Notes: generated by a model not told the origin, from the sequence alone. Numbered from the stretch's first letter, positions 43,556 to 52,124 are shown. The stretch: 64,000 bases of DNA from Candidatus Nitrospira neomarina (GCF_032051675.1 NZ_CP116968.1:744001-808000), one strand, 5' to 3'. A program made the numbers and translations.

Positions 43556-45373
43556 ATGGACGTGTTGAAACAAAATATCGGTATTCTTCGCGACCAGGAT
43601 CCGATACTTGCCGCTCAGATCCTCCAGGTAACAGGAGGGACCCTGTCGATCCAACCAGCTAAATCTGGAATGCCCACCGCGCTTGTCGACTCCCGATATC
43701 TCCATAGTGCGTATGATCCGGTTCGCGAGGCGGAGCGATGGGCTGAAGAACGCGTGAAAGAGTGTCAAGCAGAGGAAACTATTGTCCTCCTTGGCGTGGG
43801 ACTGCTCTACCATGTGCAAGCCTTGCGTCAGATGTTGCCCCATGACCAGGTCGTAATGGTCGTCGTGCCGGATCTTTCTGAATTTGCGGATTGTGTCTCG
43901 GTCCGGGCGCTGGAAGGGTGGGGGGAAGGGGTGATATGGCTGACGGGTTCCATTCCTGATATGGCTGTCCAAGTGACACAGGAAGCCAAGCGGGTGCGTG
44001 TTCTGAGTTACGAACCTGCGGTCACGGTTCATCGTGAGGCCTATGAACACTTTCGACTGCAACTTCGTGAGCATCTCGCTCAACAATTAAGCGGGGCGCT
44101 TCACATCATGGTGGTCGGACCTATTTATGGCGGGTCGTTGCCGATCGCCCGATATGTGGTCAATGCCTTGGAAGGTCTTGGACATCGTGTAAGTTGGGTG
44201 GATCATAGTCCTCATTACGCGGGATATCAGAATTTGGAAACGATCCGTGATCACCGGTTGCGGCTCACCGTCCAGCAACGGATGAGTGAAATGCTGGCGG
44301 TGATAAGCCTTGCTCATGTGGCAGAAGATCCCCCGGATCTCGTGTTAGCTTTGTCCCAGGCGCCATTGACCATGGCCGTTTTAGAGCAAATGCGTCGAAA
44401 GAAGGTGTTAACGGCCATGTGGTTTGTGGAAAATTTTCGGCATTTAACCTATTGGCAGCAGATGGTGACGGGGTATGACTTTTGGTTTGTGATGCAAGAA
44501 GCCGCATGCTTGGACGCTTTCAGAAAAGCCGGCGCCAAACACGTCTCGTATCTTCCCTTAGCTGCTGATCCGTCCATTCATCAACCTAGGACCTTCACCG
44601 AAGAAGAGCGACAGCAGTTTGGTGCAGACGTCTCGTTTTTAGGAGCAGGGTATAGAAATCGGCGACATATCCTCCCATCCCTGGTTGGCCATGAGTGGAC
44701 ATTTAAATTGTGGGGGAATGAATGGGACAACCCGGGGGCGTTAGCGTCGGTTCTTCAGAGAGGGGGCGCACGTATTGATACCTCCACCAGTGTAAAAATT
44801 TTCAATGCCACCTCGGTCAATATTAATTTGCATTCGTATACGGGAGACGGATTCGATCCGGAGGGAGATGGGGTGAATCCCAGGACATTTGAATTAGCCA
44901 GTTGCGGGGCGTTTCAAGTGGTTGATACTCGAACCTTGCTCCCGGCCCTCTTTGATGAATCGATGATGGCCATAATCAACAATCCGGATCAGCTCCTCCC
45001 AACCGTCCAAACCTATCTGCACGAACCAGCCAGGCGAGTGGCCATGGCTGAATTGTCCCGGAAGCGCCTATTAGAAGCGCATACGTACGAACATCGGATG
45101 AAAACCTTCTTAGGCGCCGTGGGTATGGCGAGTCCTGACCGGTTAGGAGCTATCCTTCAGGGGGACCGTCATGCTGAATCCTTAGTGGCGCGAAGTGGGA
45201 AGACTCCGGAACTGATTCCCATGCTGAAGCAGTTTCCTCCAACCGATCGTGTGGAGTTAGTGGATGTGGCGAAAAGTATTCGGAATAAGGGGCCTGAAGC
45301 CCGGTTGAACCGTGAGGAACTACTGATTCTGATGATGGATGAATACCGCCAGGAAAAACGGGATTTTCTTTGA
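43556..45373 (+). CDS. CgeB-like glycosyltransferase
   Basis: A 605-residue protein. The N-terminal third has a Rossmann-like region ('IVLLGVGLLYHVQAL') similar to motility-associated-factor-type segments. The middle and C-terminal parts match the CgeB/DUF3880 plus GT family 1 architecture ('AMWFVENFRHLTYWQQM', 'DVSFLGAGYRNRRHILPSL', 'WGNEWDNPG', 'SVNINLHSYTGDGFDPEGDG', 'NPRTFELASCGAFQVVD'). Such proteins are frequent near flagellin genes. It sits between two GT9 genes. The acceptor is not known. Confidence 0.85.
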   Translation: MDVLKQNIGILRDQDPILAAQILQVTGGTLSIQPAKSGMPTALVDSRYLHSAYDPVREAERWAEERVKECQAEETIVLLGVGLLYHVQALRQMLPHDQVVMVVVPDLSEFADCVSVRALEGWGEGVIWLTGSIPDMAVQVTQEAKRVRVLSYEPAVTVHREAYEHFRLQLREHLAQQLSGALHIMVVGPIYGGSLPIARYVVNALEGLGHRVSWVDHSPHYAGYQNLETIRDHRLRLTVQQRMSEMLAVISLAHVAEDPPDLVLALSQAPLTMAVLEQMRRKKVLTAMWFVENFRHLTYWQQMVTGYDFWFVMQEAACLDAFRKAGAKHVSYLPLAADPSIHQPRTFTEEERQQFGADVSFLGAGYRNRRHILPSLVGHEWTFKLWGNEWDNPGALASVLQRGGARIDTSTSVKIFNATSVNINLHSYTGDGFDPEGDGVNPRTFELASCGAFQVVDTRTLLPALFDESMMAIINNPDQLLPTVQTYLHEPARRVAMAELSRKRLLEAHTYEHRMKTFLGAVGMASPDRLGAILQGDRHAESLVARSGKTPELIPMLKQFPPTDRVELVDVAKSIRNKGPEARLNREELLILMMDEYRQEKRDFL

Positions 45374-45412
45374 ACCTGTGATGGGATAATTTCCCGCTAC
45401 CGCCAATTATTG

Positions 45413-47068
45413 ATGAATAAACAAGTCCTCATTATTAATATTACCCGGATGGGTGATTTAATTCAGATGGTGCCCCTTCTTTCACGGTTAGAGGAAGAAT
45501 GGCCGGGTGTGGCCATTGATCTGATTGTTGATAAAGAATTTGCGCATGTCGCCAGCCTGATTCCTGGGATTCGACAGGTGTTGATGTTTGACTTTCAGCT
45601 GCTGATGGATGAAAGCCGGGTGCGAGCGCGAGACGTGGTTTCTCTCTACCGGGAACTTGCCGGTTGGGTCCAACCGTTACTTCAGGTTGGGTACGATCGT
45701 GTGGTGAACCTGACCTTTAATCGCCGCAGTGCGTTTCTGATGAAATATTTCGGGTGTGCAGATGAGCGAGGAATGACCACGACCCAGGATGGGAGTTTCG
45801 TGGTGAAAAATCCTTGGATGAAATATTTCGTGGATTTCCATGTGTATCGACAATTGAATCGGTTCAATATCGTGGATCTTTTTTCGCTTGGTGGGAGCGG
45901 GCCAGGTTCGTTTTCTCCCCTTCGCTTATCTGTTCCCCAGCACATGAAAGAATGGGCACGGACCTATGTGAGACAAGCAGGAACGGCTGATGAGTGGATT
46001 GGCATTCAAGTCGGCGCCAGTGATCCGATGAAAGCCTGGCGACCGGAGTACTTTGGACAAATGATGGCGTGTCTCAGCCAAAAACAGCCGGTCGGATTTG
46101 TGTTGATTGGCACGAAGAAAGAAGAGGCGGAGGTTCAGGAGGCTATTCGGTGTTACCGGCAGGCGGGAGGATTGGGGAACATCTGTGAAGCCGTTGGCCA
46201 AACCACTGTCCCGCAACTGGTGGCCTTACTTGAACATTGTGTCTTGATGGTGACCAATGACACGGGGCCCATGCATATGGCTGTGGGAGTGAATACGCCG
46301 GTTCTGAACGTGTCGGTGGGTCATGTGAATTTTTGGGAAACCGGACCGTTTGGACCAGGGCATTGGGTGGTTCAACCCGAGATCATGTGTGGCCCATGCG
46401 GATTCGATAAGGTCTGCCCTCACCATGCCTGTAAAGACCAGATCATTCCTCAAGAGGTGGCTGAGCTCTGCTTACATCTCTTGGGTAATCGTCCCTTTCC
46501 ATCGTTTTCGTCCAAGATTCGAGTATATGAAGGTGGCGTCAATGAAGATCATTTAGGGACATTTATAATAAGAGCGGGAACGGAAGAGCCACGCATCTCC
46601 TGGTACGCGGAGTATTGGCGGCAATACTGGTATAAATCCTTTACCGGTACCCCTAGCCTGGTCCCTTTTTTCCCAACGCCTCCACCGGATTTTTCAGACT
46701 GCGAGCAGGTATGGCGTCGCTTGGCTTCCCAGCTCGATCAGTTGTGTATTCAGGCAGACACCGTAGTGGATATGTGTCGTCAAAGGCCGATTCCGGTTAA
46801 CCGGTTAAAAACGTGCCAGTACCAACTTAAAGTTGACACACTCACGATGCAACAGATCGCCAGGCCGTCATTGGCCTTTGGTCCTTTAGCGATGGCTTTT
46901 TTCCGAGATACCTTTAGCTTGGAGGCCTTGACCCTTAGCGGCATGGCCGAAGAACATGCCCGAGCGTATCATATATTTCGCACTCGAGGGGAAGAAAATT
47001 TTAGGCGGTTGGAAGGAATGCTTTCTCATGATCCAAGGGGGATTTTGTATGCACGTACAATTGGATGA
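45413..47068 (+). CDS. GT9 family glycosyltransferase with C-terminal extension
   Basis: A 551-residue protein. Residues of about 1-360 form a GT9 heptosyltransferase-like enzyme ('LIINITRMGDLIQMVPLLSR', 'IGIQVGASDPMKAWRPEYFG', 'TVPQLVALLEHCVLMVTNDT', 'GPMHMAVGVNTPV') ending in a cysteine-rich 'CGPCGFDKVCPHHAC' typical of this branch. About 190 further residues are unassigned. The start is ATG 45413, with an in-frame TTG just before. The gene ends overlapping the next by 20 bases, so it is in the same operon. Confidence 0.85.
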   Translation: MNKQVLIINITRMGDLIQMVPLLSRLEEEWPGVAIDLIVDKEFAHVASLIPGIRQVLMFDFQLLMDESRVRARDVVSLYRELAGWVQPLLQVGYDRVVNLTFNRRSAFLMKYFGCADERGMTTTQDGSFVVKNPWMKYFVDFHVYRQLNRFNIVDLFSLGGSGPGSFSPLRLSVPQHMKEWARTYVRQAGTADEWIGIQVGASDPMKAWRPEYFGQMMACLSQKQPVGFVLIGTKKEEAEVQEAIRCYRQAGGLGNICEAVGQTTVPQLVALLEHCVLMVTNDTGPMHMAVGVNTPVLNVSVGHVNFWETGPFGPGHWVVQPEIMCGPCGFDKVCPHHACKDQIIPQEVAELCLHLLGNRPFPSFSSKIRVYEGGVNEDHLGTFIIRAGTEEPRISWYAEYWRQYWYKSFTGTPSLVPFFPTPPPDFSDCEQVWRRLASQLDQLCIQADTVVDMCRQRPIPVNRLKTCQYQLKVDTLTMQQIARPSLAFGPLAMAFFRDTFSLEALTLSGMAEEHARAYHIFRTRGEENFRRLEGMLSHDPRGILYARTIG

Positions 47069-47597
47069 AGAAATCTGGGAAGTGGGTGATCGTGTTCAGC
47101 TAGGGGAGGTTCTGGCCAATTTGAGTGATCGCGCTCAGGCCAAAGGGTGCTTGGTGACCGAATTAATAGTTGGTAATCGGAAGATGACGGATCGGGAGTT
47201 AGTGCCTCCCACCCTGGCCAAAGTGGCGAGCTCGTTTGGATCGATAGCGGCCGTGAGCAAACAGGTGGAAACCATCGTGCAGTATTCCGAACAAACGGGT
47301 CAAAAATTCGGAGCACAGTTACGCGATCAAGGACAGAAGTTTGTTGATGCTTTCCGGCAAGGGAAGGGAAAATACCGCCAGCTAGACCAATGGTTCGGCC
47401 AAATAGCCGATTACCTTGAATGGCTACAGGTTCATGAATCTATGGGTCTTAAAAAGCCTGAGGTCATTAATGACCTATCCTTCTGGGTCAAAGAATTACT
47501 GAATGCTCGAGAAAACGAAGATGGCGTTCGAATCGCAGACATGTTGGAGTATGAAGTGATTCCTTGTCTTTCTCGAAACATTACCCATCTCCCGTGA
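47049..47597 (+). CDS. Hypothetical protein immediately upstream of flagellin
   Basis: A 182-residue soluble protein with AAGGGG eight bases before its ATG. The first 65 residues look beta-rich ('MHVQLDEEIWEVGDRVQLGE', 'CLVTELIVGNRKMTDREL'); the rest is helical with a coiled-coil-like 'AAVSKQVETIVQYSEQ' stretch. I know no matching family. It overlaps the GT9 gene and is the last island gene before the flagellin promoter, so a role in flagellin handling or glycosylation is possible but unproved. Confidence 0.75.
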   Translation: MHVQLDEEIWEVGDRVQLGEVLANLSDRAQAKGCLVTELIVGNRKMTDRELVPPTLAKVASSFGSIAAVSKQVETIVQYSEQTGQKFGAQLRDQGQKFVDAFRQGKGKYRQLDQWFGQIADYLEWLQVHESMGLKKPEVINDLSFWVKELLNARENEDGVRIADMLEYEVIPCLSRNITHLP

Positions 47598-47747
47598 CAC
47601 CAAGTTTTCTCGCCCTTCCATTCTTGTGGCATCCTATGAAGTTACCACTGAAGGCTATGGAATGGCGTTGCCTCTGTTTACCCCGTCAGGTTACTGCCTG
47701 GATTCTCAGTGGGGTTCTGGTAGGACACAAGTGATTGGCTAGCCTCC

Positions 47748-47774
47748 TCAAGTTTTCCTCCTGGTGGTCGATAC
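47748..47774 (+). promoter_or_regulatory. Sigma-28 (FliA) promoter of flagellin
   Basis: TCAAGTTT (47748-47755), eleven bases, then GTCGATAC (47767-47774) compares with the consensus TAAAGTTT-N11-GCCGATAA, with exact spacing. The -10 plus the following ATACC resembles the flgM promoter of this window. The predicted start near 47781 leaves a leader of about 115 bases before the flagellin ATG. Confidence 0.75.
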
Positions 47775-47850
47775 ATACCGGTAGAAGTGGGAATTGGTTC
47801 ATTTCACAACTATCGAGGAGGCCAATCGGCTCAACTCATTTATTGTCTTC

Positions 47851-47892
47851 CTCAAGGGACGGATCCTTTGAGGTGCAGCCATCAAGGAGGAA
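47851..47892 (+). promoter_or_regulatory. Flagellin leader hairpin and ribosome-binding site, candidate CsrA target
   Basis: Arms CTCAAGG (47851-47857) and CCTTTGAG (47865-47872, one bulged T) enclose the loop GACGGAT, which exposes an ACGGA of the CsrA type. Twelve bases downstream the ribosome-binding site AAGGAGG (47884-47890) supplies a second GGA. Paired GGA sites, one in a hairpin loop and one on the ribosome-binding site, are how CsrA represses flagellin in Bacillus subtilis. csrA and fliW are both in this window. Confidence 0.6.
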
Positions 47893-47895
47893 AGT

Positions 47896-48723
47896 ATGGC
47901 ACTTGTCGTTAACAACAACATCGCATCGCTCAACGCTCAACGGAATTTGGGCGTGTCCAGTTCTCAATTGGAAGGATCGGTCGCCCGTCTTTCTTCGGGT
48001 TTGCGAATTACCCGAGCTGCAGACGATGCTGCAGGTTTAGGAATTTCCGAAACCTTGCGGGCTCAGATTCGTAGTATTAATCAAGCGGTCAGAAATTCCA
48101 ACGACGGCATCAGTTTACTCCAAATTGCTGACGGTGGTGCGGAAGGCATCGGCAATCTATTAGGCCGCCTTCGGGAACTAGCCGAGCAATCAGCCAGTGG
48201 AATCCTTGGCTCGAATGAACGATCCTTCCTTGATCAGGAATTTGTGGCCCTTCGCTCTGAAATCGATCGAATCTCTTCTGTGACAGAGTTTAACGGAGTG
48301 AAATTGTTAAGTGGAACCGATAACGACTCCTTGAGTATCCAAATTGGTTTCCGGAGTTCAGCGAATGATACGCTTTCCTTGTCACTCAATGACTTGAATA
48401 CAAGTACATTAAACCTCGCCTCGACCAATGTGTCGACTTCCGGCAATGCGTTAGACGCATTGTCTAACATTGATAGCGCCATTAGTGCCGTGGCGTCTGC
48501 TCGTGCAAATATCGGGTCCTTGCAAAACAGGATTGATGCTGCTGTCGGCAATCTGCAAGTTGCCGGTGAGAATATCACCGCTGCTGAATCACGGATTCGT
48601 GATGCTGATATTGCCTTTGAGTCAGCGAAGTTCGTCAGGAACCAAATATTAGTTCAGGCCGGTACCTCAATATTGGCTCAAGCCAATACGTTGCCTCAGC
48701 AAGCCCTCGCCTTGCTGCAGTAA
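47896..48723 (+). CDS. fliC: Flagellin
   Basis: A 275-residue short flagellin consisting almost only of the conserved D0/D1 ends: 'NNNIASLNAQRNLGVSSSQL', 'RLSSGLRITRAADDAAGLGI', and the C-terminal 'ITAAESRIRDADIAFESAKF' with 'ILAQANTLPQQALALLQ'. The surface-variable D2/D3 domains are absent. The middle (about 125-190) is rich in Ser, Thr and Asn ('NDLNTSTLNLASTNVSTSGN') and could carry O-glycans made by the neighbouring island. Its own sigma-28 promoter, strong ribosome-binding site and strong terminator mark a highly expressed monocistron. Confidence 0.97.
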   Translation: MALVVNNNIASLNAQRNLGVSSSQLEGSVARLSSGLRITRAADDAAGLGISETLRAQIRSINQAVRNSNDGISLLQIADGGAEGIGNLLGRLRELAEQSASGILGSNERSFLDQEFVALRSEIDRISSVTEFNGVKLLSGTDNDSLSIQIGFRSSANDTLSLSLNDLNTSTLNLASTNVSTSGNALDALSNIDSAISAVASARANIGSLQNRIDAAVGNLQVAGENITAAESRIRDADIAFESAKFVRNQILVQAGTSILAQANTLPQQALALLQ

Positions 48724-48731
48724 TCCGTTAT

Positions 48732-48766
48732 AAGGAGAAACCGGGGCTAAGTCCCGGTTTCTCCTT
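48732..48766 (+). terminator. Strong hairpin terminator after flagellin
   Basis: Two perfect 14-base arms (48732-48745 and 48753-48766, AAGGAGAAACCGGG and its complement) enclose a seven-base loop, followed by a short TTT-A tail, nine bases after the flagellin stop. The U tract is short, so it may work as a partial terminator or RNA-stabilising 3' end. Confidence 0.8.
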
Positions 48767-48790
48767 TAAGAAAGTTGGGGTTAACCCATT

Positions 48791-49189
48791 ATGATTTCAA
48801 CACTTTCTGACAGCGTCTCTTTCATAAATATCTCAGTTGGAAATGAGATTCGCGTGCGGGATGGACAGAAGCCCAGCACGGGGGATATTCAGCGCAAATC
48901 AGAGACAAAACAGCCAGTTTATGACCCAGACTTTACTGAGGAATTAACGGCCAATGAACCATTGACGGCGGAACAGGTCCAAGCAACAGTGGCTCGGCTT
49001 CAAGAAACGGTGAAGCAGGTTGATCCCCGGATTGAGATTTCTTTGGAAAAGGATATTAATCAGGTGATTTTTCGAGTCGTGGATAAAGAATCAGGTGACC
49101 TTATCCGACAAATACCTTCAGAACAGATAGTAGATCTTGCGCGGTTATTTTCCGGACAGTCAGGTTTGTTTGTAGAAGAGAACATTTAG
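48791..49189 (+). CDS. flaG: FlaG-family protein
   Basis: A 132-residue FlaG protein with a variable N-terminus and the conserved C-terminal domain 'QATVARLQETVKQVDPRIEI', 'LEKDINQVIFRVVDKESGDL', 'IRQIPSEQIVDLARLF'. FlaG influences filament length in several polar flagellates. It lies between flagellin and fliD, its usual place. No strong ribosome-binding site is seen; a palindromic GGGTTAACCC lies just before the start. Confidence 0.9.
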   Translation: MISTLSDSVSFINISVGNEIRVRDGQKPSTGDIQRKSETKQPVYDPDFTEELTANEPLTAEQVQATVARLQETVKQVDPRIEISLEKDINQVIFRVVDKESGDLIRQIPSEQIVDLARLFSGQSGLFVEENI

Positions 49190-49319
49190 TCGACGTTTCA
49201 ACTCATTTGCAGTTTATGATCCCCAAGTCCCTGCCCCTGAAAGATCGTGTTCTCGTGATACAATGGAGAACCGTTAAGCATTTCGTCATGTTATAGAGAA
49301 TGACGAAAGGAATATTCGG

Positions 49320-50735
49320 ATGGCTATTAGTTTCGGTGGGCTTGGAAATGGCGTTGATTTTGGACCGGTTATCGATGCGCTAGTTCAGGCAGAACGCCTT
49401 CCCATTGATGGCCTGACCCAGAAAAAGCTTCAGGCCCAAAAAAAACAAACCGAATTGGGTCTGTTAGGGGCTAAACTACTCAGCTTTCAAGGTCTGGCGA
49501 GCGGTCTCCGCAATCGAGTCAGTTTTAATAAAAATCAAGTTAATGTCGCCTCACCTAGTGCCCAAACCCCATTATTGGCTACTGTTTCGTCGTCTGCGGC
49601 CCCAGGCACCTATCAGGTAACAGTAAATCAGTTGGCCTCCGCACATCAAATTATTTCTAAGGCTTCCACGGCAGTTTCCCAAACTGATGCGGATATTGTT
49701 GGTGGCGCATCCGGGACGTTTCAATTTCAAGTGGGCACCGGCTCGATTCAAACGGTGAATTTAGAGGCCACGGGTACCTTGGATGATTTACGAGTCGCAA
49801 TAAATGATCTGGGAGCCGGAGTGAGTGCTTCAATTCTGAATACCGGGAGTGAAGCTTCACCCCAATTTCGTCTCGTGTTGTCAGCGAATGAGACTGGGCT
49901 CGACCAGGCCATCACAATTGTGGCTGACGATACAACATTAGATACGGCGACGACTGGAGTGGATACGTTTCAAGCCGCTCAGGATTCCGAAGTCGTATTG
50001 GGGGTAACGGATGCCGGAGCCGGGACCACGGCCATTACGATCACCCGTTCGACCAATACACTCACTGACGTCGTTGCAGGCCTTACTCTCAATCTTCAAG
50101 CGGTGGATGCCACCAATCCTGTCACGATCTCGGTGAGTCAGGATAATGGAGCTGTCAAAGAAGCAATCTCAGATTTTGTGAATAGTTACAATGAGATCGT
50201 CACATTTGTCAATGAGCGAACTTTTTATAATACTGAAACGAAAGAAAGAGGGATTTTTGTTGGAGAGAGTTTAGCTCGAACCGTTCTTGATCGAATTAGG
50301 GGATCAGTTTTTTCCCAAATCAGCGGATTGACGACATACTCAGGCGCTTCACAAATTGGGTTTGAGACACAAACTGCCGATGGGACGATTAAGCTGAACG
50401 AAACAACATTAGATTCGGCCTTGAGTACCAACTTTTCCGCTGTACGTGATTTGTTCGTTAAGAATACCACCACCGGCACCAATGGGATTGCGGATTTGAC
50501 CGTGAATGCCATTGATGGATTGGATGATATCGACACGGGCTCTCTCACGCGTCGCCAAAATGCCTTAACGAAACAAGTGAATGATTTTACGAATCAAATT
50601 TCTTTGAAGGAAGAAGCCTTGGCCCGTTTTGAGGAGCAACAACGTTTAAAGTTTGCCAATTTGGATGGATTATTGGCCTCGTTGCAAAGTCAATTGAAAC
50701 AGTTACAGAACGCATTCCCGTTGAGTAATGGCTAA
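49320..50735 (+). CDS. fliD: Flagellar filament cap protein FliD (HAP2)
   Basis: A 471-residue cap protein. N-terminal 'ISFGGLGNGVDFGPVIDALV', mid-region 'TVNQLASAHQIIS' and the paired strands 'NLEATGTLDDLRVAINDLGA' (FliD_N), and C-terminal 'VNSYNEIVTFVNERTFYNTE' with 'LTRRQNALTKQVNDFTNQIS' (FliD_C coiled coil) define the family. FliD caps the growing filament and helps flagellin fold. AAAGGA lies about nine bases before the ATG. fliS follows after 14 bases. Confidence 0.95.
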   Translation: MAISFGGLGNGVDFGPVIDALVQAERLPIDGLTQKKLQAQKKQTELGLLGAKLLSFQGLASGLRNRVSFNKNQVNVASPSAQTPLLATVSSSAAPGTYQVTVNQLASAHQIISKASTAVSQTDADIVGGASGTFQFQVGTGSIQTVNLEATGTLDDLRVAINDLGAGVSASILNTGSEASPQFRLVLSANETGLDQAITIVADDTTLDTATTGVDTFQAAQDSEVVLGVTDAGAGTTAITITRSTNTLTDVVAGLTLNLQAVDATNPVTISVSQDNGAVKEAISDFVNSYNEIVTFVNERTFYNTETKERGIFVGESLARTVLDRIRGSVFSQISGLTTYSGASQIGFETQTADGTIKLNETTLDSALSTNFSAVRDLFVKNTTTGTNGIADLTVNAIDGLDDIDTGSLTRRQNALTKQVNDFTNQISLKEEALARFEEQQRLKFANLDGLLASLQSQLKQLQNAFPLSNG

Positions 50736-50749
50736 AGAGAGGAAATCGT

Positions 50750-51142
50750 ATGATGGTTGGTGCTCAGGCTTATGCAAACACGCAAATTCAAACTGCGTCT
50801 AACGTTCAAGTGATTGTGTTGCTATATGATGGGGCCATTTCTTCCATGAAACTTGCACAAGAGGGAATGTCCACCTTGAATTATCAGGATAAGGCCCGAT
50901 TTCTTGATCGTGCCCTTCGTGTGATCGGGGAATTGTCCGCTTCCCTCAATATGGAGGAGGGCGGGGGGATCGCAAAAGACCTCCGCCGTATGTATGAGTA
51001 CATGCAATTTGAATTGACGCAAGCCAACCTGAAAAACGAACCCCGGCGCTTAGAAGGCCCTATCCGTTGTCTGTCTCTCTTACGAGAGGCCTGGGTGGAT
51101 TTGGCCGTTCAAGAAACCAAGCCACAGGCAGTTGGGATATAA
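50750..51142 (+). CDS. fliS: Flagellin export chaperone FliS
   Basis: A 130-residue FliS with 'AQAYANTQIQTASNVQVIVL', 'LYDGAISSMKLAQEGM', 'DRALRVIGELSASLNMEEGG' and 'LRRMYEYMQFELTQANLKNE'. It binds the C-terminus of flagellin and prevents early polymerisation. GAGAGGAAAT precedes the tandem ATG ATG. It is in the fliD-fliS-fliT order. Confidence 0.94.
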   Translation: MMVGAQAYANTQIQTASNVQVIVLLYDGAISSMKLAQEGMSTLNYQDKARFLDRALRVIGELSASLNMEEGGGIAKDLRRMYEYMQFELTQANLKNEPRRLEGPIRCLSLLREAWVDLAVQETKPQAVGI

Positions 51143-51155
51143 CCCACGGGGTTTT

Positions 51156-51470
51156 ATGTCTGAAGGTAATTATCTGGTAGAGCAGCTTACTCAGAGGGTC
51201 TTAGAGGCCGCTCGACATGGTCAATGGGATCAGGTCATTGTGCTGTATGGTCAGCGACTGTCCCAAGGACCACAACAATCCCTTTCTTTACCTACCATCC
51301 AAGCTCTCATGGAATCCGATCAATGGCTCCTAGCCAGGGTTAAAGAAGTGCAAGCGGCAATCAACCAACAACTGAATGATATTCAGGATCAACGCCGAAA
51401 GTTAGGGGTTCTCAAACGACAGTGGGGAGAAGACCCGACAAGCCCGGTTCGACATCTTCTGACCATTTGA
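51156..51470 (+). CDS. FliT-like flagellar chaperone
   Basis: A 104-residue helical protein directly after fliS. Length, helical character and place in the operon fit the FliT-type chaperone of FliD; sequence identity in this family is always low. The frame can be read upstream from a TTG inside fliS, but the ATG at 51156 gives the usual size. A GGGG lies five bases upstream. Named by context and shape rather than by a motif. Confidence 0.65.
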   Translation: MSEGNYLVEQLTQRVLEAARHGQWDQVIVLYGQRLSQGPQQSLSLPTIQALMESDQWLLARVKEVQAAINQQLNDIQDQRRKLGVLKRQWGEDPTSPVRHLLTI

Positions 51471-51790
51471 CTGTGGAGGGAAATGTTGAGAGGTTTTTCA
51501 GGCGCTGCACAATGGGATTCCCCCCAAAGATCAAATTTCAATATTTTTTCCTGACATGACCGAATTTCTCCGTCACAATTTTGACGAAGAGGGTCAAGGT
51601 CCTCCTAATCGATAAAGAAAAATTTTCTCATATTTCCTTCTGCCCTACATTTCTCTGGAAAAACAACCGAAAAGAAAAGTAGGCTGTCCAGGTATGACAA
51701 TTGCGAGATTGCATCCCTTAAGGATGGGATATTCATTTTTAGAGGATGCTGCGGCTGGTTGTTCGGCTCTCTATTTAAAGGTAAAACAGG
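51471..51790. other. Intergenic region downstream of the fliT-like gene
   Basis: This 320-base AT-rich stretch has no convincing gene. Near its right end is a possible sigma-54 site (51690-51705). No terminator with a clear T tract is seen. Confidence 0.5.
51690..51705 (+). promoter_or_regulatory. Possible sigma-54 promoter
   Basis: AGGTATG-ACAA-TTGCG has GG and GC ten bases apart and an intact TTGC, but the TGGCAC half matches poorly. It would direct transcription of the 82-residue protein gene starting 86 bases downstream. Confidence 0.3.
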
Positions 51791-52039
51791 ATGACTCAAC
51801 AATCGGCATCATGTGCAAACTCTTTGTCAGTATTGACTGATAATTCTGTACAAAACGGGAAATTATTACATTCGCTCTCCAATAAATTATTGCCTATTGT
51901 GGTATTTTCCCAGTTAGCGCTGCGTCGGTGTGAAGATGAACAGCTGAAGCAACAATTGGAAAAAATTCATGGAGCTGCCGAACAAGCCAGGGATATTCTG
52001 GCGGAAATTCGCAGCCTTCACGCTGCGAGGAATCCTTAG
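51791..52039 (+). CDS. Stand-alone histidine-phosphotransfer-like (DHp) protein
   Basis: An 82-residue helical protein resembling an isolated dimerisation/phospho-accepting domain of histidine kinases: 'LLHSLSNKLLPIVVFSQLAL' fits the H-x-L-x-N-x-L box with H27 as candidate phospho-acceptor. It is followed by a second helix 'LEKIHGAAEQARDILAEIRS'. There is no ATPase domain, so it could be a phosphotransfer or dimerisation module, as Spo0B is built. The receiver-rich hybrid kinase at 18 kb is one possible partner. AAAGG lies upstream of the ATG. The assignment rests on one motif and helix pattern. Confidence 0.55.
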   Translation: MTQQSASCANSLSVLTDNSVQNGKLLHSLSNKLLPIVVFSQLALRRCEDEQLKQQLEKIHGAAEQARDILAEIRSLHAARNP

Positions 52040-52124
52040 TATGAAAACAGAGTTTATGGACACCTTAGTGTTGCGATTCCTTTGGTTAGGTGTGCCGACA
52101 GGGCGATTCTTATAAAGGTGGCTT

